A stretch of 60,636 nt of DNA, taken from K189A clade bacterium. GTDB lineage: Bacteria > Pseudomonadota > Gammaproteobacteria > Pseudomonadales > Azotimanducaceae. A program made the position numbers and the translations under genes. This document shows positions 1-10,032 of this stretch, piece after piece (position 1 is the first letter of the stretch; each line of letters starts with the position of its first letter). The notes under the pieces are model-generated. The model saw only the letters and a program-made list of their open reading frames with translations. It was not told the origin of the DNA and did no database searches. Where the stretch lies: NCBI GenBank assembly GCA_902565895.1, contig CACFGV010000010.1:1-60636 (forward strand), written 5' to 3'.

Positions 1-1
1 T

Positions 2-160
2 ATGCGGGGCAATACACCCTATCTCATGGTCCGTGAAGGATTGCTGGCGCGCATCGAACGCAGCGTGTTCTATCGTTTAGTCGAGGCCGGCACAGAAGAA
101 CAAGGCGCCCTGTGTGTATACAGTCAGGGCGCGCGTTTTAACCTGGGCTCTTTAGCCTAG
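2..160 (+). CDS. C-terminal end of a DUF1285-family protein (partial)
   Basis: The first 159 bases read as an open frame running in from the left edge and ending with TAG. The last residues (LMVREGLLARIERSVFYRLV, then SQGARFNLGSL) resemble the C-terminus of DUF1285 proteins, small conserved gammaproteobacterial proteins of unknown function. The ETF-QO gene ends eight bases further on the opposite strand, so the two are convergent. Too little is present to judge start or length. Confidence 0.55.
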   Translation: MRGNTPYLMVREGLLARIERSVFYRLVEAGTEEQGALCVYSQGARFNLGSLA

Positions 161-168
161 CGACAACT

Positions 169-1833
169 CTACATATTTGGATAAGTGGGGCCGCCGGCTC
201 CCTCTGGTACCACCCAAGTAATGTTTTGTGCCGGATCTTTAATGTCACAGGTTTTGCAGTGCACGCAATTTTGCGCATTGATTTGAAAGCGGGGGCCATT
301 TGCCTCCTCGACGACTTCATACACGCCCGCAGGACAATAGCGTTGAGCTGGTTCTGCATATTCAGGCAAATTGTCACGAATGGGCAGATCTGGATCGGCA
401 AGGGTTAAGTGACAGGGCTGATCCTCCTCGTGATTGGTGCCTGATAGAAATACTGAAGACAACTTGTCAAATGACAGAACACCATCGGGCTTGGGGTAAT
501 CAATTACCTTGCACTGTGCGGCTGGTTTCAGTGATGCATAGTCCGGTGTCGGATCCGTCAGGGTCCATGGTTGGCGACCGACGAAAAATTGATCGACAAA
601 GGCGTGGGCTGATCCGCCCAAAATACCGAGCTTATGCAGTCCAGGTGCAACATTGCGCGAACGGTATAACTCTTCATACAACCAAGAGTTTTCAAACCGG
701 GTTTGATAGCTCGAAGCTTCTGTTTGACTGTGACCTGCTGCAAGTTCTTCGAATGCAGCTTCCGCGGCTAACATGCCGGACTTCATTGCGGTGTGGCTGC
801 CCTTAATCTTGAGCACATTAAGGAAGCCAGCGTCGTCTCCAGCAAGGAGGGCACCGGGAACTGTCAGAGCAGGCAAAGCTTGCAAGCCACCTTTGGTTAG
901 AGCCCTTGCGCCATAGGAAACACGCTCTCCACCTTCGAGTAAGTCGGCAATCAATGGGTGGTGTTTCCAGCGTTGCATCTCGTCGTAAGGGGAAAGATGC
1001 GGATTGTTGTAACTCAGATCAACAATCAAGCCTAAAGATATTTGGTTGTTCGGCAGATGGTAGAGAAAGGAACCACCGGTTGTCCCGCCAGGCAGATGGT
1101 TGAGTGGCCAACCGACAGTGTGCATGACTTTGCCAGGCTTATGTTTAGCCGGATTAATGGTCCAAAGCTCTTTCAGCCCTATGGCGTAATGTTGTGTTCC
1201 TGAATCGGCATCCAGGTCGAACTTTCTTATGAGTTGCTTACCGAGATGGCCGCGACAACCCTCAGCAAAAATAGTGTATTTGGCTAACAGCTCGTACCCG
1301 GGTGTAAAGGTGCCTTTCTGCTCGCCCTCGGCACTTATCCCCATATCACCGGTAGCAATACCCGTTACAGCGCCGTTGTCATCGAACAAAATCTCCGCAG
1401 CCGCAAAACCAGGAAATATATTGACGCCCATGGCTTCAGCTTGCTCACCCAACCAGCGACATAGGTTGCCAAGGCTGATCGCATGATTACCCTCGTTGTG
1501 CGAATCAGAGGGGACGAAATAACTGGGTACTTTGATGCGGTTGGTGTCATTTACCATGTAGTAAATGAGATCTTCTGTTACTGGATTGTCGAGGGGCGCC
1601 CCACGTTCTCGCCAGTCCGGAAACAGTTCGTTCAAAGCTGTAGGCTCAAAAATAGCACCACTCAAGATATGCCCGCCGATTTCTGCCGCTTTTTCCACTA
1701 GACAGACAGAGACTTCCTGACCACTGGTTTCACTCAACTGCATGATGCGACAGGCTGCCGCCAGACCCGCGGGGCCGCCGCCTACAATAACGACATCGAA
1801 TTCCATAGACTCGCGTTGTACTTGTTCGGACAT
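169..1833 (-). CDS. electron transfer flavoprotein-ubiquinone oxidoreductase (ETF-QO)
   Basis: A 554-residue protein of the usual bacterial ETF-QO length. It passes electrons from reduced ETF to the quinone pool at the inner membrane. The N-terminus has the FAD-binding GGGPAGLAAA motif near residues 18-27. The C-terminus has the iron-sulfur cysteines, CPAGVYE followed by CVHCKTCDIKDP, for one 4Fe-4S cluster. It is divergent from etfB-etfA, its direct electron donor, across a 380-bp intergenic region. Start is the ATG of MSEQVQRESMEF. Family assignment is strong; the acyl-CoA dehydrogenase at 45.1-46.3 kb could be one of the dehydrogenases feeding it. Confidence 0.95.
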   Translation of the reverse strand: MSEQVQRESMEFDVVIVGGGPAGLAAACRIMQLSETSGQEVSVCLVEKAAEIGGHILSGAIFEPTALNELFPDWRERGAPLDNPVTEDLIYYMVNDTNRIKVPSYFVPSDSHNEGNHAISLGNLCRWLGEQAEAMGVNIFPGFAAAEILFDDNGAVTGIATGDMGISAEGEQKGTFTPGYELLAKYTIFAEGCRGHLGKQLIRKFDLDADSGTQHYAIGLKELWTINPAKHKPGKVMHTVGWPLNHLPGGTTGGSFLYHLPNNQISLGLIVDLSYNNPHLSPYDEMQRWKHHPLIADLLEGGERVSYGARALTKGGLQALPALTVPGALLAGDDAGFLNVLKIKGSHTAMKSGMLAAEAAFEELAAGHSQTEASSYQTRFENSWLYEELYRSRNVAPGLHKLGILGGSAHAFVDQFFVGRQPWTLTDPTPDYASLKPAAQCKVIDYPKPDGVLSFDKLSSVFLSGTNHEEDQPCHLTLADPDLPIRDNLPEYAEPAQRYCPAGVYEVVEEANGPRFQINAQNCVHCKTCDIKDPAQNITWVVPEGAGGPTYPNM

Positions 1834-2213
1834 GACTCAACTTTCCTTGACTTTTTACTCTCGATTGCTTTCCACGGGTGGCCGACTAGGCCGTCGGACA
1901 TTCGCTTTAACCGGTCCTTGGCCGACCCACAACATTATATCGTTTTTTCACGTTACCTTGACCTAGAACTGCGTCCTGGTGACAATATGTCCTCAAAATC
2001 TCGGCACTTGACAATACGCCCGCTAGCGAAGGGTTGCGTTCGATTATTGGACAAGACGATTCTGCTGTGCACTCGAGAATTGAGGGTTAAATGCGACCCA
2101 AATAACCGCGTCGGGTTGGAGAGCCATCATACATCCGACAGCAACACTTAAACTCTGTGCTTTGTCCGCTACTGACGAAAAAAGCGGTGAGGACAATTGA
2201 GGATTTTTAATCA
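1834..2213. other. divergent intergenic region between ETF-QO and etfBA
   Basis: No convincing gene was found in these 380 bases; the short open frames overlap one another and match nothing recognised. The region should hold the promoters of both ETF transcription units. On the minus strand a perfect TATAAT lies about 100 bases before the ETF-QO start, listed separately. On the plus strand a GAGG lies about 13 bases before the etfB ATG, which is rather far for a ribosome binding site. Confidence 0.5.
1934..1939 (-). promoter_or_regulatory. putative -10 box of the ETF-QO gene
   Basis: The minus strand reads TATAAT here, about 100 bases upstream of the ETF-QO ATG. The -35 position has only a weak match (GGTCAA-like). 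This is a consensus match in the right place, not a proven promoter. Confidence 0.3.
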
Positions 2214-2966
2214 ATGAAAGTGATCGTACCTGTTAAACGAGTTGTAGATTACAACGTCAAAGTGCGAGTCAAGCCTGACAATACGGGCGTTGATTTGAAC
2301 AACGTTAAGATGTCAGTTAACCCCTTTTGCGAGATCGGCATTGAAGAAGCCGTTCGTATGAAAGAGGCTGGGGCGGCTGAAGAAGTAATCGCCGTAGCGG
2401 TGGGCAGCGGCGCCTGCCAAGAGCAACTGCGTACTTGCCTGGCCCTGGGAGCGGATCGTGCGATTTTGGTTGAAACAGAGCATGACGCGCAGCCTCTGGG
2501 TATTGCTAAGGCGCTGCAGGCCGTGCAGGAACGCGAGCAAGCCAGTGTTGTCATTTTCGGTAAACAAAGTATCGATGGGGATAACTGTCAAACAGGCCAA
2601 ATGTTTGCCGCACTCACTGGCATGTCCCAAGCGACTTTTGCCTCAGAAATTAAATTGGACGGTGACAAAGCTCAGGTCATTCGCGAGGTAGACGGCGGAC
2701 TGCAGACCATTGAAATTACTTTACCGGCCATGGTTACGACTGATCTACGGCTCAATGAGCCGCGATACGCATCATTGCCCAATATTATGAAGGCCAAAAA
2801 GAAACCTTTGGATGTTTTGAGCCCAGAAGAACTCGGCGTTGATCTAACCCCAACCGTCGAGGTACTTAGCGTTGAAGCACCAGCGGAGCGGCAGGCAGGC
2901 ATCAAGGTTGAGAGCGTCGAGCAGTTGGTCGATAAATTAAAGAATGAAGCAAAGGTGATCGCATGA
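2214..2966 (+). CDS. etfB: electron transfer flavoprotein beta subunit
   Basis: A 250-residue protein starting [20 protein letters not shown], the standard EtfB N-terminus, and of normal length. EtfB binds AMP and forms the soluble ETF heterodimer with EtfA; ETF accepts electrons from acyl-CoA and other dehydrogenases. The stop codon overlaps the etfA start in an ATGA arrangement, so the two are translationally coupled. The divergent neighbour is ETF-QO, which completes the pathway to ubiquinone. Confidence 0.95.
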   Translation: MKVIVPVKRVVDYNVKVRVKPDNTGVDLNNVKMSVNPFCEIGIEEAVRMKEAGAAEEVIAVAVGSGACQEQLRTCLALGADRAILVETEHDAQPLGIAKALQAVQEREQASVVIFGKQSIDGDNCQTGQMFAALTGMSQATFASEIKLDGDKAQVIREVDGGLQTIEITLPAMVTTDLRLNEPRYASLPNIMKAKKKPLDVLSPEELGVDLTPTVEVLSVEAPAERQAGIKVESVEQLVDKLKNEAKVIA

Positions 2967-3892
2967 GTATTTTAGTAGTTGCTGAACACGACAATACAGA
3001 AAACAAAAGCCAGACCCGCGTCGCCTTGGCTGCGGCTCAAGTAATCGGTGGAGACATTGATGTACTGGTTGCGGGTAGCGGCGTTGATGGCGTTGCTAGC
3101 CAGGTGGCGGCAATTCCGGGTGTAACCAAAGTGCTCGTTGCTGACAACGCAGCCTATGAAAATCAGCTGGCAGAAAATATGGCTGGTTTAATTACATCGA
3201 TAGCGACAGGCTACACCCATATATTGGCGCCCCATACCACCAGTGGTAAGAGTTACTTGCCGCGAGTAGCAGCAATGCTCGGTGTGGCACAGGTGTCTGA
3301 CATTATAAGTGTCGAAAGCCCAGACACCTTTAAGCGTCCGATCTATGCAGGTAATGCAATCGCTACAGTAAGAGCAAACGATGCTGTGAAAGTTGTGTCG
3401 GTGCGTGGAACAGCCTACGACCCGGTAGCCGCAGAGGGCGGCAGTGCGACGATCGAAGCAGTTGCCGAAGTAGTCGACGCGGGGGTTTCTACGTTTATTT
3501 CAGAAGAAATTGCTCAGTCTGAACGCCCTGAATTGACCGCTGCTGGGGTAATCATTTCTGGCGGCCGCGGAATGCAAAGCGGCGACAACTTCACTCTGCT
3601 GGAAGGAATCGCTGATAAGTTGGGCGCCGCAATCGGTGCCTCTCGCGCCGCAGTAGACGCGGGATTCGTACCCAACGACATGCAGGTAGGGCAGACAGGT
3701 AAGATCGTTGCTCCTGAGCTGTACATTGCAGTAGGTATATCCGGTGCAATTCAGCACCTCGCAGGTATGAAAGACAGCAAGGTGATCGTCGCGATCAATA
3801 AAGATGAGGACGCGCCGATATTCCAGGTCGCAGATTATGGTCTCGTGGCCGATCTATTCTCTGCATTGCCAGAACTCGAAGGTCTGATCTAA
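2963..3892 (+). CDS. etfA: electron transfer flavoprotein alpha subunit
   Basis: A 309-residue protein, normal for EtfA. The C-terminal FAD-binding domain is intact, with [36 protein letters not shown] and [12 protein letters not shown] in the expected order, ending in [20 protein letters not shown]. It overlaps etfB by four bases. It is convergent with pyrB, and a stem-loop spans the junction. Confidence 0.95.
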   Translation: MSILVVAEHDNTENKSQTRVALAAAQVIGGDIDVLVAGSGVDGVASQVAAIPGVTKVLVADNAAYENQLAENMAGLITSIATGYTHILAPHTTSGKSYLPRVAAMLGVAQVSDIISVESPDTFKRPIYAGNAIATVRANDAVKVVSVRGTAYDPVAAEGGSATIEAVAEVVDAGVSTFISEEIAQSERPELTAAGVIISGGRGMQSGDNFTLLEGIADKLGAAIGASRAAVDAGFVPNDMQVGQTGKIVAPELYIAVGISGAIQHLAGMKDSKVIVAINKDEDAPIFQVADYGLVADLFSALPELEGLI

Positions 3893-3904
3893 GCGTGTCT
3901 GCCG

Positions 3905-3943
3905 TTCACCGTCTCAAGCGCCTCTGGCTATTGAGGCGGTGAA
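3905..3943. terminator. stem-loop between the convergent etfA and pyrB ends
   Basis: An inverted repeat pairs TTCACCGTCTCAA with TTGAGGCGGTGAA around a 13-base loop. The stem is about 13 bp with one G-U pair. It sits just after the etfA stop and runs over the last bases of pyrB, so it could terminate both genes. No long T run follows on the plus strand, which lowers confidence. Confidence 0.4.
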
Positions 3944-4959
3944 TCAGGCAATCTCTTTGAAGTAAACCAGGTCACCGGTTGCGCATGGTTGTCTACCTCA
4001 TCGACCACATCTAGGACCAAGGCAAAGAGCGCCATGCGTACAAGCATGCCGTTGTCGGTTTGACGGAAAATAGCCAAGTTCGGGTTTTGGTTCAGATCAT
4101 CATCCAGTTCTTGTGCCTGCTCGCGGGAATCCCTTGGCAGTGGATGCATAATCACTGTATTCGGCGCACAGTTTTGCGTATAGATCGTTTGGTTTAGGCG
4201 AAACAACCCTTTGTATCTGTCCGCATCCTCAGGGCTAGGAAAGCGTTCCTCCTGAGTGCGCGTCACATAGATGATGTCCACATCGCTTATCCCCTTGGCC
4301 ATATCGATGAAGGTTTCAACCTGATGGCCGTCAGCAACCAGTTTCTTTTCGATCTCCTCTGGGATGCTGAGTTCCGGTGGCGCAATTAAGTGCAATTTCA
4401 CTTGATCATAAAGACACAGTAACTTGCACAGCGAATGTACTGCGCGTCCGTAACGTAGGTCGCCGACTAACGCGATGGTCATACCGTCTAATGTTCTGGC
4501 TTGGGCGGCCATTTCTGTGCGCATCGTATATAAATCAAGCAACGCTTGACTGGGATGCTCATTAGGACCGTCACCGCCGTTTATCACTGGCACACGACTG
4601 GCTTCAGCAAACTCAGCAACGCTGCCTGATTCCGGATGACGCATAACAATAATATCGCTGTATCCAGACAGCACTCGAGCTGTATCGTAAAGGGATTCTC
4701 CCTTGGTTAGGGAGGAAGCTTTGACCTCGCTGGTTTCTCGGACTTCTCCCCCCAACAGATTAAACGCTGAACCAAAAGACACGCGGGTTCGAGTGCTGGG
4801 CTCAAAAAACATATTTGAAAGAATCGCGCCCTGTAATACTCGGGTGATGCGCTGGCGGTTTGCGTAAGGGCGCATGCGATCAGCAACAGCGAAAACACGA
4901 TCGGCGGCCTCGCGATCGAATTGGTCAACAGAGATGATATGGCTACCAACAAAATCCAC
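3928..4959 (-). CDS. pyrB: aspartate carbamoyltransferase catalytic subunit
   Basis: A 343-residue enzyme of de novo pyrimidine synthesis that joins carbamoyl phosphate and aspartate. The carbamoyl-phosphate motif FEPSTRTRVSF, GGDGPNEHPSQALLDLYT and the late HPLPRD motif are all present. It is somewhat longer than the roughly 310-residue E. coli chain, with an extra C-terminal tail after VLDVVDEVDN. No pyrI regulatory gene is adjacent. Ornithine carbamoyltransferase is the nearest alternative, but the residues seen fit the aspartate enzyme better. Confidence 0.88.
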   Translation of the reverse strand: MDFVGSHIISVDQFDREAADRVFAVADRMRPYANRQRITRVLQGAILSNMFFEPSTRTRVSFGSAFNLLGGEVRETSEVKASSLTKGESLYDTARVLSGYSDIIVMRHPESGSVAEFAEASRVPVINGGDGPNEHPSQALLDLYTMRTEMAAQARTLDGMTIALVGDLRYGRAVHSLCKLLCLYDQVKLHLIAPPELSIPEEIEKKLVADGHQVETFIDMAKGISDVDIIYVTRTQEERFPSPEDADRYKGLFRLNQTIYTQNCAPNTVIMHPLPRDSREQAQELDDDLNQNPNLAIFRQTDNGMLVRMALFALVLDVVDEVDNHAQPVTWFTSKRLPDSPPQ

Positions 4960-5128
4960 GGTGTAGGCTCCACTGCAAGATCGCCGATGATACTATGAAT
5001 GTTGCAATTAGGTGTGCAACACCGACAACAATTCGGTTGTAAACTGCGCCAGTAAGTATCAAATGTTTCGTCAAGAGAAAGCGAAACCTTGAGTTCTTAA
5101 TAATCAATTTGCATTAACAGGAATCGCT

Positions 5129-6703
5129 ATGAGCGAAACAACTCTGATTAAAGATAATACGGGACAACCAACCCAGCCAGGGTCAGTACCTTCGTTAAAT
5201 CTTCAGAGTGGCAACCCTCAAGAGCCTGTGGCTGAAAATAGAAGCGCATTGCCTTTTGCTTTTGCTCGGCGTTTTGGTGTGCTTTTGACGGGTGGTCAGA
5301 CGCCTTCGGGCAGCCTAGACGCAGTATGCAAAGAAACCCTGCCGCTCAGTGTGCACGCGGAAGTACGCCGGTTTGCAAAGCGATCGGTCAAAACACGGCG
5401 TGTTACAGAAAGTGAGTTCGACGAGCTACTGGCTAATGTCTATTCGCGAGACGCGAACCAAGCTCGACAGATGGTTGAAGACATGGGCGACGAGATGGAC
5501 TTGGCCAGCTTGGCTGACGCACTACCAACAACCGAAGACCTACTGGACCAACAAGACGATGCTCCCATCGTGCGACTCATAAACGCCTTGTTGGCTGAAG
5601 CGATACGTGAAAACGCCTCAGATGTTCATGTCGAAACGTTCGAGCAAGAACTGGTTGTGCGATTTCGCGTAGACGGCGTGTTACGCGAAGCCGTGAGACC
5701 CAAACGCCAGCTAGCACCGCTATTGGTGTCTCGAATCAAAGTCATGGCAAAACTGGATATAGCGGAAAAGCGAATCCCTCAGGATGGGCGTATCTCATTA
5801 CGCATAGGTGGGCGCGAGGTGGACGTGCGGGTCAGTACTATGCCCTCAAACGCTGGGGAGCGCGTGGTTATGCGATTGCTGGACAAGCAAGCTGGACGTT
5901 TGCAGCTGGGGCGGTTGGGCTTGGAACAACATACCCTTAAACAGTTGCAGGGCATCGTGCACAAACCTCACGGCATATTTCTCGTAACTGGGCCCACGGG
6001 CTCAGGGAAGACAACAACACTTTACGGTTCCCTCGCAGAACTTAAAAGCGATGTTGTAAACATACTGACCGTTGAGGACCCCATTGAATACAGTCTACCC
6101 GGTATTGGCCAAACCCAGGTCAATAACAAGGCTGACATGACCTTTGCCCGAGGTCTTAGAGCCATACTGCGGCAGGACCCAGATGTAGTGATGGTAGGTG
6201 AGATTCGCGACTTAGAGACGGCTGAAATAGCTGTTCAGGCGAGCCTTACCGGGCATTTAGTTCTATCCACATTGCACACGAATACTGCTGTCGGCGCAGT
6301 CACTCGCCTTATGGATATGGGGGTTGAGCCCTTCTTATTGAGTTCTAGTTTAGTTGGCGTTTTGGCCCAACGCTTAGTGCGAACGCTGTGCCCACATTGT
6401 CGAGAATCCAGGCCTGCTTCCACCGCCGAATTAGCGTTCTTGCAAGAATCAAAAGCAGTGATTTATGACGCTGTAGGCTGTGAGGCATGTTCTCACACAG
6501 GATATCGGGGTCGGACCGGTATTTATGAAATGCTAGAAGTAGACGACAACATTCGGCAGTTAATTCATGACCGTGCCAGTGAACAAGAACTTACGCGACA
6601 TGCGCGTGAACGTTCACCGAGTATTCGTGAGGATGGCAAAAGTAAGGTGTTGTCCGGTGTTACTACGGTTAACGAAGTGATGCGGGTGAGTTTGGGTGAC
6701 TAG
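5129..6703 (+). CDS. gspE: type II secretion system ATPase GspE
   Basis: A 524-residue cytoplasmic ATPase that powers pseudopilus assembly for type II secretion. The Walker [10 protein letters not shown] lies near residues 288-297, followed by the Asp box TVEDPIEY and the His box LSTLHTN. A C-terminal zinc-type tetracysteine (CPHC near 420 and CEAC near 450) is typical of GspE and separates it from PilT. The ATG follows an AGGA ribosome binding site. It is the first gene of the gspE-M operon. Confidence 0.95.
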   Translation: MSETTLIKDNTGQPTQPGSVPSLNLQSGNPQEPVAENRSALPFAFARRFGVLLTGGQTPSGSLDAVCKETLPLSVHAEVRRFAKRSVKTRRVTESEFDELLANVYSRDANQARQMVEDMGDEMDLASLADALPTTEDLLDQQDDAPIVRLINALLAEAIRENASDVHVETFEQELVVRFRVDGVLREAVRPKRQLAPLLVSRIKVMAKLDIAEKRIPQDGRISLRIGGREVDVRVSTMPSNAGERVVMRLLDKQAGRLQLGRLGLEQHTLKQLQGIVHKPHGIFLVTGPTGSGKTTTLYGSLAELKSDVVNILTVEDPIEYSLPGIGQTQVNNKADMTFARGLRAILRQDPDVVMVGEIRDLETAEIAVQASLTGHLVLSTLHTNTAVGAVTRLMDMGVEPFLLSSSLVGVLAQRLVRTLCPHCRESRPASTAELAFLQESKAVIYDAVGCEACSHTGYRGRTGIYEMLEVDDNIRQLIHDRASEQELTRHARERSPSIREDGKSKVLSGVTTVNEVMRVSLGD

Positions 6704-6744
6704 CGTTACCGCAAAAGCCGGTCGCAAAAATAAATGGTCTTGAA

Positions 6745-7956
6745 GTGGCCGCATTCGAGTACACAGCGCTAAATCAAAAAGGCCGTCAACAGCGTGGCGT
6801 TTTAGAAGCTGACAGTGCGCGCCACGCACGGCAACTGCTGCGTGAAAAAGATCTCTTCCCCACCAAGGTGGAAAGTTCCGGCGCGGAACCATCAAGTAAA
6901 GGCGGGGCATTTAGTTTTACCTCAGGTCTATCCTCTTTTGAGCGTGTGTTGTTCATTCGCCAACTCGCTACCCTTGTAGGATCGAGCATGCCGATTGAAG
7001 AAGCGCTTAAAGCAGTGGCGGAGCAGACTGAAAAGCAACGGGTGGCAACGCTCATCATGGCTGTGCGCAGCAAGGTTCTTGAAGGCTATACCTTGGCCGC
7101 CAGTTTGCGGGAGCAGCCAAAGAGCTTTAATGCGCTGTTTTGTTCCACGGTCGCGGCAGGAGAGCAATCAGGTTATTTAAGTAAAGTACTGGAGAATTTG
7201 GCGGACTACATCGAGCGCCAATATGAAGCCACGAGCAGTGTTAAGAGCGCATTGTTCTACCCAGCCACAGTTTTGCTATTGGCTTTCTTTATTGTTGGCG
7301 CGCTCATGGTTTATGTCGTTCCTGATATGGTGAACGTCATTATTGACTCGGGCCAACAACTACCCTGGTTTACTCTGGTGTTGATTGATCTCAGCGACTT
7401 TTTGAGCGCATTTTGGTGGCTATTGTTGGCAGCACTCGCGGCTTTAATAGTTTTCGCTCGATGGCTTTTGAATAGACCAAGGCCAAGGTTAATTTGGGAT
7501 AGATTTAAATTCCGCATACCACTGGTTAGCCGAGTAACGCGTAATTCCAATGCGGCGAGTTACACGAATACGTTGTCGATATTGACCCGCTCAGGTGTGC
7601 CGTTAGTGGATGCCATGGCAATTGCAGGGGACGTTATTGGTAATACCTGGTTGAAACAGGGGTTAATGAAAGCTACGCAAACGGTGAGCGAAGGTGTTGC
7701 GCTGAAAACAAGTCTTGATGAGATTGGACAATTCCCACCGATGGTCTTGCATATGATTGCCGCAGGTGAGCAAAGCGGCGAACTTGACGAAATGTTAGGC
7801 AGGGTCGCCGTATTTCAGCAACGCGAGGTTGAGCGGGTGCTAGGTGCCGTCTTAAAGCTAATTGAACCAGCGATGTTGTTAGTAATGGGTGGTATTGTTC
7901 TGTTCATTGTTATGGCCGTGATGCTGCCGATGTTAAGCATGAACCAAATGGTCTAG
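6745..7956 (+). CDS. gspF: type II secretion inner-membrane platform protein GspF
   Basis: A 403-residue polytopic protein with two tandem T2SF domains. Membrane segments lie near residues 172-195, 220-243 and 375-398. The protein anchors GspE, L and M at the inner membrane. The start is a GTG reading VAAFEYTALNQKGRQQ, which matches the conserved GspF N-terminus; the nearby upstream ATG is out of frame. It lies 41 bases after gspE and is normal in length. Confidence 0.95.
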   Translation: MAAFEYTALNQKGRQQRGVLEADSARHARQLLREKDLFPTKVESSGAEPSSKGGAFSFTSGLSSFERVLFIRQLATLVGSSMPIEEALKAVAEQTEKQRVATLIMAVRSKVLEGYTLAASLREQPKSFNALFCSTVAAGEQSGYLSKVLENLADYIERQYEATSSVKSALFYPATVLLLAFFIVGALMVYVVPDMVNVIIDSGQQLPWFTLVLIDLSDFLSAFWWLLLAALAALIVFARWLLNRPRPRLIWDRFKFRIPLVSRVTRNSNAASYTNTLSILTRSGVPLVDAMAIAGDVIGNTWLKQGLMKATQTVSEGVALKTSLDEIGQFPPMVLHMIAAGEQSGELDEMLGRVAVFQQREVERVLGAVLKLIEPAMLLVMGGIVLFIVMAVMLPMLSMNQMV

Positions 7957-8046
7957 GTAGCCGTAGTGATTATCGCTCTTCATCGGGTGGCCTATGGGGC
8001 CTGTAAAAATCTTAAAGGAATTCCTTATGCAAAAGAGGTTAGGGAT

Positions 8047-8484
8047 ATGAGGAAGCAGTACTTGCGTCCAATAAATATATTGGGCTTTACGTTGATTGAA
8101 ATTCTCGTCGTTATCGTAATTTTGGGCATTCTTGGTGCTGTGGTTGTTCCCCAGTTGTTGTCACGCCCAGATACAGCGAGGGTTCAGGCAGCTCAAACTG
8201 ATCTGCGCACGTTATCGGCGGCGTTGGATGTATATCGTTTAGATAATTTCAACTACCCATCCTCAGAACAGGGCTTAGAAGCGCTGGTACAAAAGCCTGC
8301 TGGTTTTCCTGAACCGAAAAACTGGAATCCCGATGGTTACATCAAAAAACTGCCAACTGACCCGTGGGGCTCGCCTTATATTTATGAACGTTTCGACGGT
8401 CAAATTAGTCTTTACAGCCTCGGAGCTGACGGAGCGGAAGGCGGAGAGGGCATCGCTGCAGACATCAAACTTCGAGACCTGTAA
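8047..8484 (+). CDS. gspG: major pseudopilin GspG
   Basis: From the ATG of MRKQYLRPINILG the protein has 145 residues, normal for GspG. The prepilin peptidase site is Gly13-Phe14 followed by FTLIEILVVIVILGILGAVV. The calcium-binding pseudopilin body follows, with YPSSEQGLEALVQKP and DPWGSPYIYE. The frame stays open upstream to 7966, but the ATG at 8047 is preceded by an AGAGG and gives a sensible leader, so I chose it. GspG is the main subunit of the periplasmic pseudopilus. Confidence 0.93.
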   Translation: MRKQYLRPINILGFTLIEILVVIVILGILGAVVVPQLLSRPDTARVQAAQTDLRTLSAALDVYRLDNFNYPSSEQGLEALVQKPAGFPEPKNWNPDGYIKKLPTDPWGSPYIYERFDGQISLYSLGADGAEGGEGIAADIKLRDL

Positions 8485-8528
8485 AGCCACAAAGCGTAGA
8501 AGTGCATCTGTAACGACACTAATCTGAT

Positions 8529-9029
8529 ATGCGGGCTCAAGGCTTCACGTTAATCGAGCTTCTCGTCGTTGTTGCTATTGTTGCGGTGCTGGCGGGACTA
8601 GTCGGCACTTCTTTTGTCGGGAGCGGACATAATCAGGCTATGGAGGGCTTTGCCTACCGAATGGCTCAGAGGATGGAGTTGGCTCGTGATCGGGCATTGC
8701 AGCGAAATCGCGAATGGGGTCTCTATATCAATGAAAGCGAGTATCAATTCGCAGAATTCAATGAGCTGACCCAGACCTGGGAGCCTTTTACCCAACGACC
8801 TTTTCATACTGAATCCTATGCTATGAATGTGCAGATGACCGTCCAGGTTGACGAGTATCAAGGTCAAGTGGATGCCGACGAAGATTCTTTACCGGAAATT
8901 GTCTTGTTCTCTAGCGGTGAAGTGAGCCCGTTCGAGTTGACCATAAAGCATATCACACAGCCCAGTTTAGTTTGGATCTTAGAAAGCGACGGTTTTACCC
9001 GCATTAAAGCCCAACGCGAGGATCTTTAA
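8529..9029 (+). CDS. gspH: minor pseudopilin GspH
   Basis: A 166-residue protein with a five-residue prepilin leader (MRAQG) before FTLIELLVVVAIVAVLAGLV. Size and place between gspG and gspI identify it as GspH, part of the pseudopilus tip. The body has the GspH-like start of MAQRMELARDRALQRNREW. It ends three bases before gspI. Confidence 0.9.
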   Translation: MRAQGFTLIELLVVVAIVAVLAGLVGTSFVGSGHNQAMEGFAYRMAQRMELARDRALQRNREWGLYINESEYQFAEFNELTQTWEPFTQRPFHTESYAMNVQMTVQVDEYQGQVDADEDSLPEIVLFSSGEVSPFELTIKHITQPSLVWILESDGFTRIKAQREDL

Positions 9030-9032
9030 TCA

Positions 9033-9410
9033 ATGCGTGGTTTCACCTTAATTGAAATGCTGTTGGCCATCGTAATCATTGGCGTCGTGGGGACCACGGT
9101 AGCCACGGCAACCGCTGGTGTGGCTAATCAGATGTATGCTTTGGAGCGGCGAACCGTTGCGAATTGGGTAGCGTCGAATCAACTGACACGGCTTCATCTG
9201 GCACAAGAGCAGCAACTTGGTCAGCCTATCGGTAAAGGCAAGAAGACCTTGCGTTTCTATATGGGTAATCGCCAATGGCTAGTCGAACAGCAGATCAGTG
9301 AAACAGAGACTCCCTGGTTGAGCCGAGTCGAGATAGATGTCTACGAACTACAAGACGGCGAACGAGTAGGGCCGCTGGATCATACAACGGCTTTTATTGG
9401 ACGATATTGA
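9033..9410 (+). CDS. gspI: minor pseudopilin GspI
   Basis: A 125-residue protein with a very short leader, MRG, before FTLIEMLLAIVIIGVVGTTV. The segment WVASNQLTRLHLAQ resembles the conserved WxAxNQL region of GspI. GspI nucleates the pseudopilus tip complex with GspJ and GspK. Its stop nearly touches the gspJ ATG, indicating coupled translation. Confidence 0.9.
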   Translation: MRGFTLIEMLLAIVIIGVVGTTVATATAGVANQMYALERRTVANWVASNQLTRLHLAQEQQLGQPIGKGKKTLRFYMGNRQWLVEQQISETETPWLSRVEIDVYELQDGERVGPLDHTTAFIGRY

Positions 9411-9411
9411 G

Positions 9412-10032
9412 ATGCTAGGTGTGAACACTGAACGTGGTTTTACCCTGATTGAAATTCTCGTTGCCCTGTTGGTTTTCTCGGTAGTTGCATTGATCAGTGC
9501 GCGACTGCTCTCACAAAGTATCGATAATCAAGCTAACTTGCAGGACAGAGGACAACGCCTAGCTGAAATTCACCGTGCCATGCGTGTTGTTCAAAGAGAC
9601 CTATTGCAATTGAGTCGGCGCAAAGTAAGAAACGAAAGAGGGGATGCTTTGCCGGCGTTGGTCATTAGCAATGAGGGCGTGATTGAATTCACGCGGGTTG
9701 GTTGGCGTAACCCGTTAGGGCAACCACGCTCGGAAGTTCAGAGGGTAGGGTACCGCTGGCAGGACGAGGCTTTGTTGCGGGGCTATTGGTTAACCCTTGA
9801 CCGCGGCTACGACGACGAACCCGCGTATCAAACGTTGTTAGAGAACGTTCGGGATGTTAAGTTTTTTGCAGTAGATCAGCTGAATAACGAGCATAAATAT
9901 TGGCCACTTGATCTTGATGGCACTGATGCAGCGCCGCAAAACGAAGAACTGTATCTAACGGCGATAGTCGTTCGTCTAGATATTGCCCCCTTCGGTGTAG
10001 TAGAGCGTATCTGGCGGGTACCCCGTGTCTAA
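9412..10032 (+). CDS. gspJ: minor pseudopilin GspJ
   Basis: From the ATG of MLGVNTERG the protein has 206 residues. The leader is nine residues and is cleaved before FTLIEILVALLVFSVVALIS. The frame is open five codons further up to a TTG, but the ATG two bases after the gspI stop is more likely; a GTG at 9421 is also possible. The MRVVQRDLLQLSRRKVR segment is typical of GspJ. GspK overlaps its end by eight bases. Confidence 0.9.
   Translation: MLGVNTERGFTLIEILVALLVFSVVALISARLLSQSIDNQANLQDRGQRLAEIHRAMRVVQRDLLQLSRRKVRNERGDALPALVISNEGVIEFTRVGWRNPLGQPRSEVQRVGYRWQDEALLRGYWLTLDRGYDDEPAYQTLLENVRDVKFFAVDQLNNEHKYWPLDLDGTDAAPQNEELYLTAIVVRLDIAPFGVVERIWRVPRV

Noticed and set aside
300-806. 168-codon plus-strand frame opposite ETF-QO
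   Set aside because: Antisense shadow; ETF-QO motifs are on the minus strand.
6606-6617. Perfect palindrome GTGAACGTTCAC
   Set aside because: It lies within gspE coding sequence and lacks the 5-base spacer of the EPS operator; chance match.
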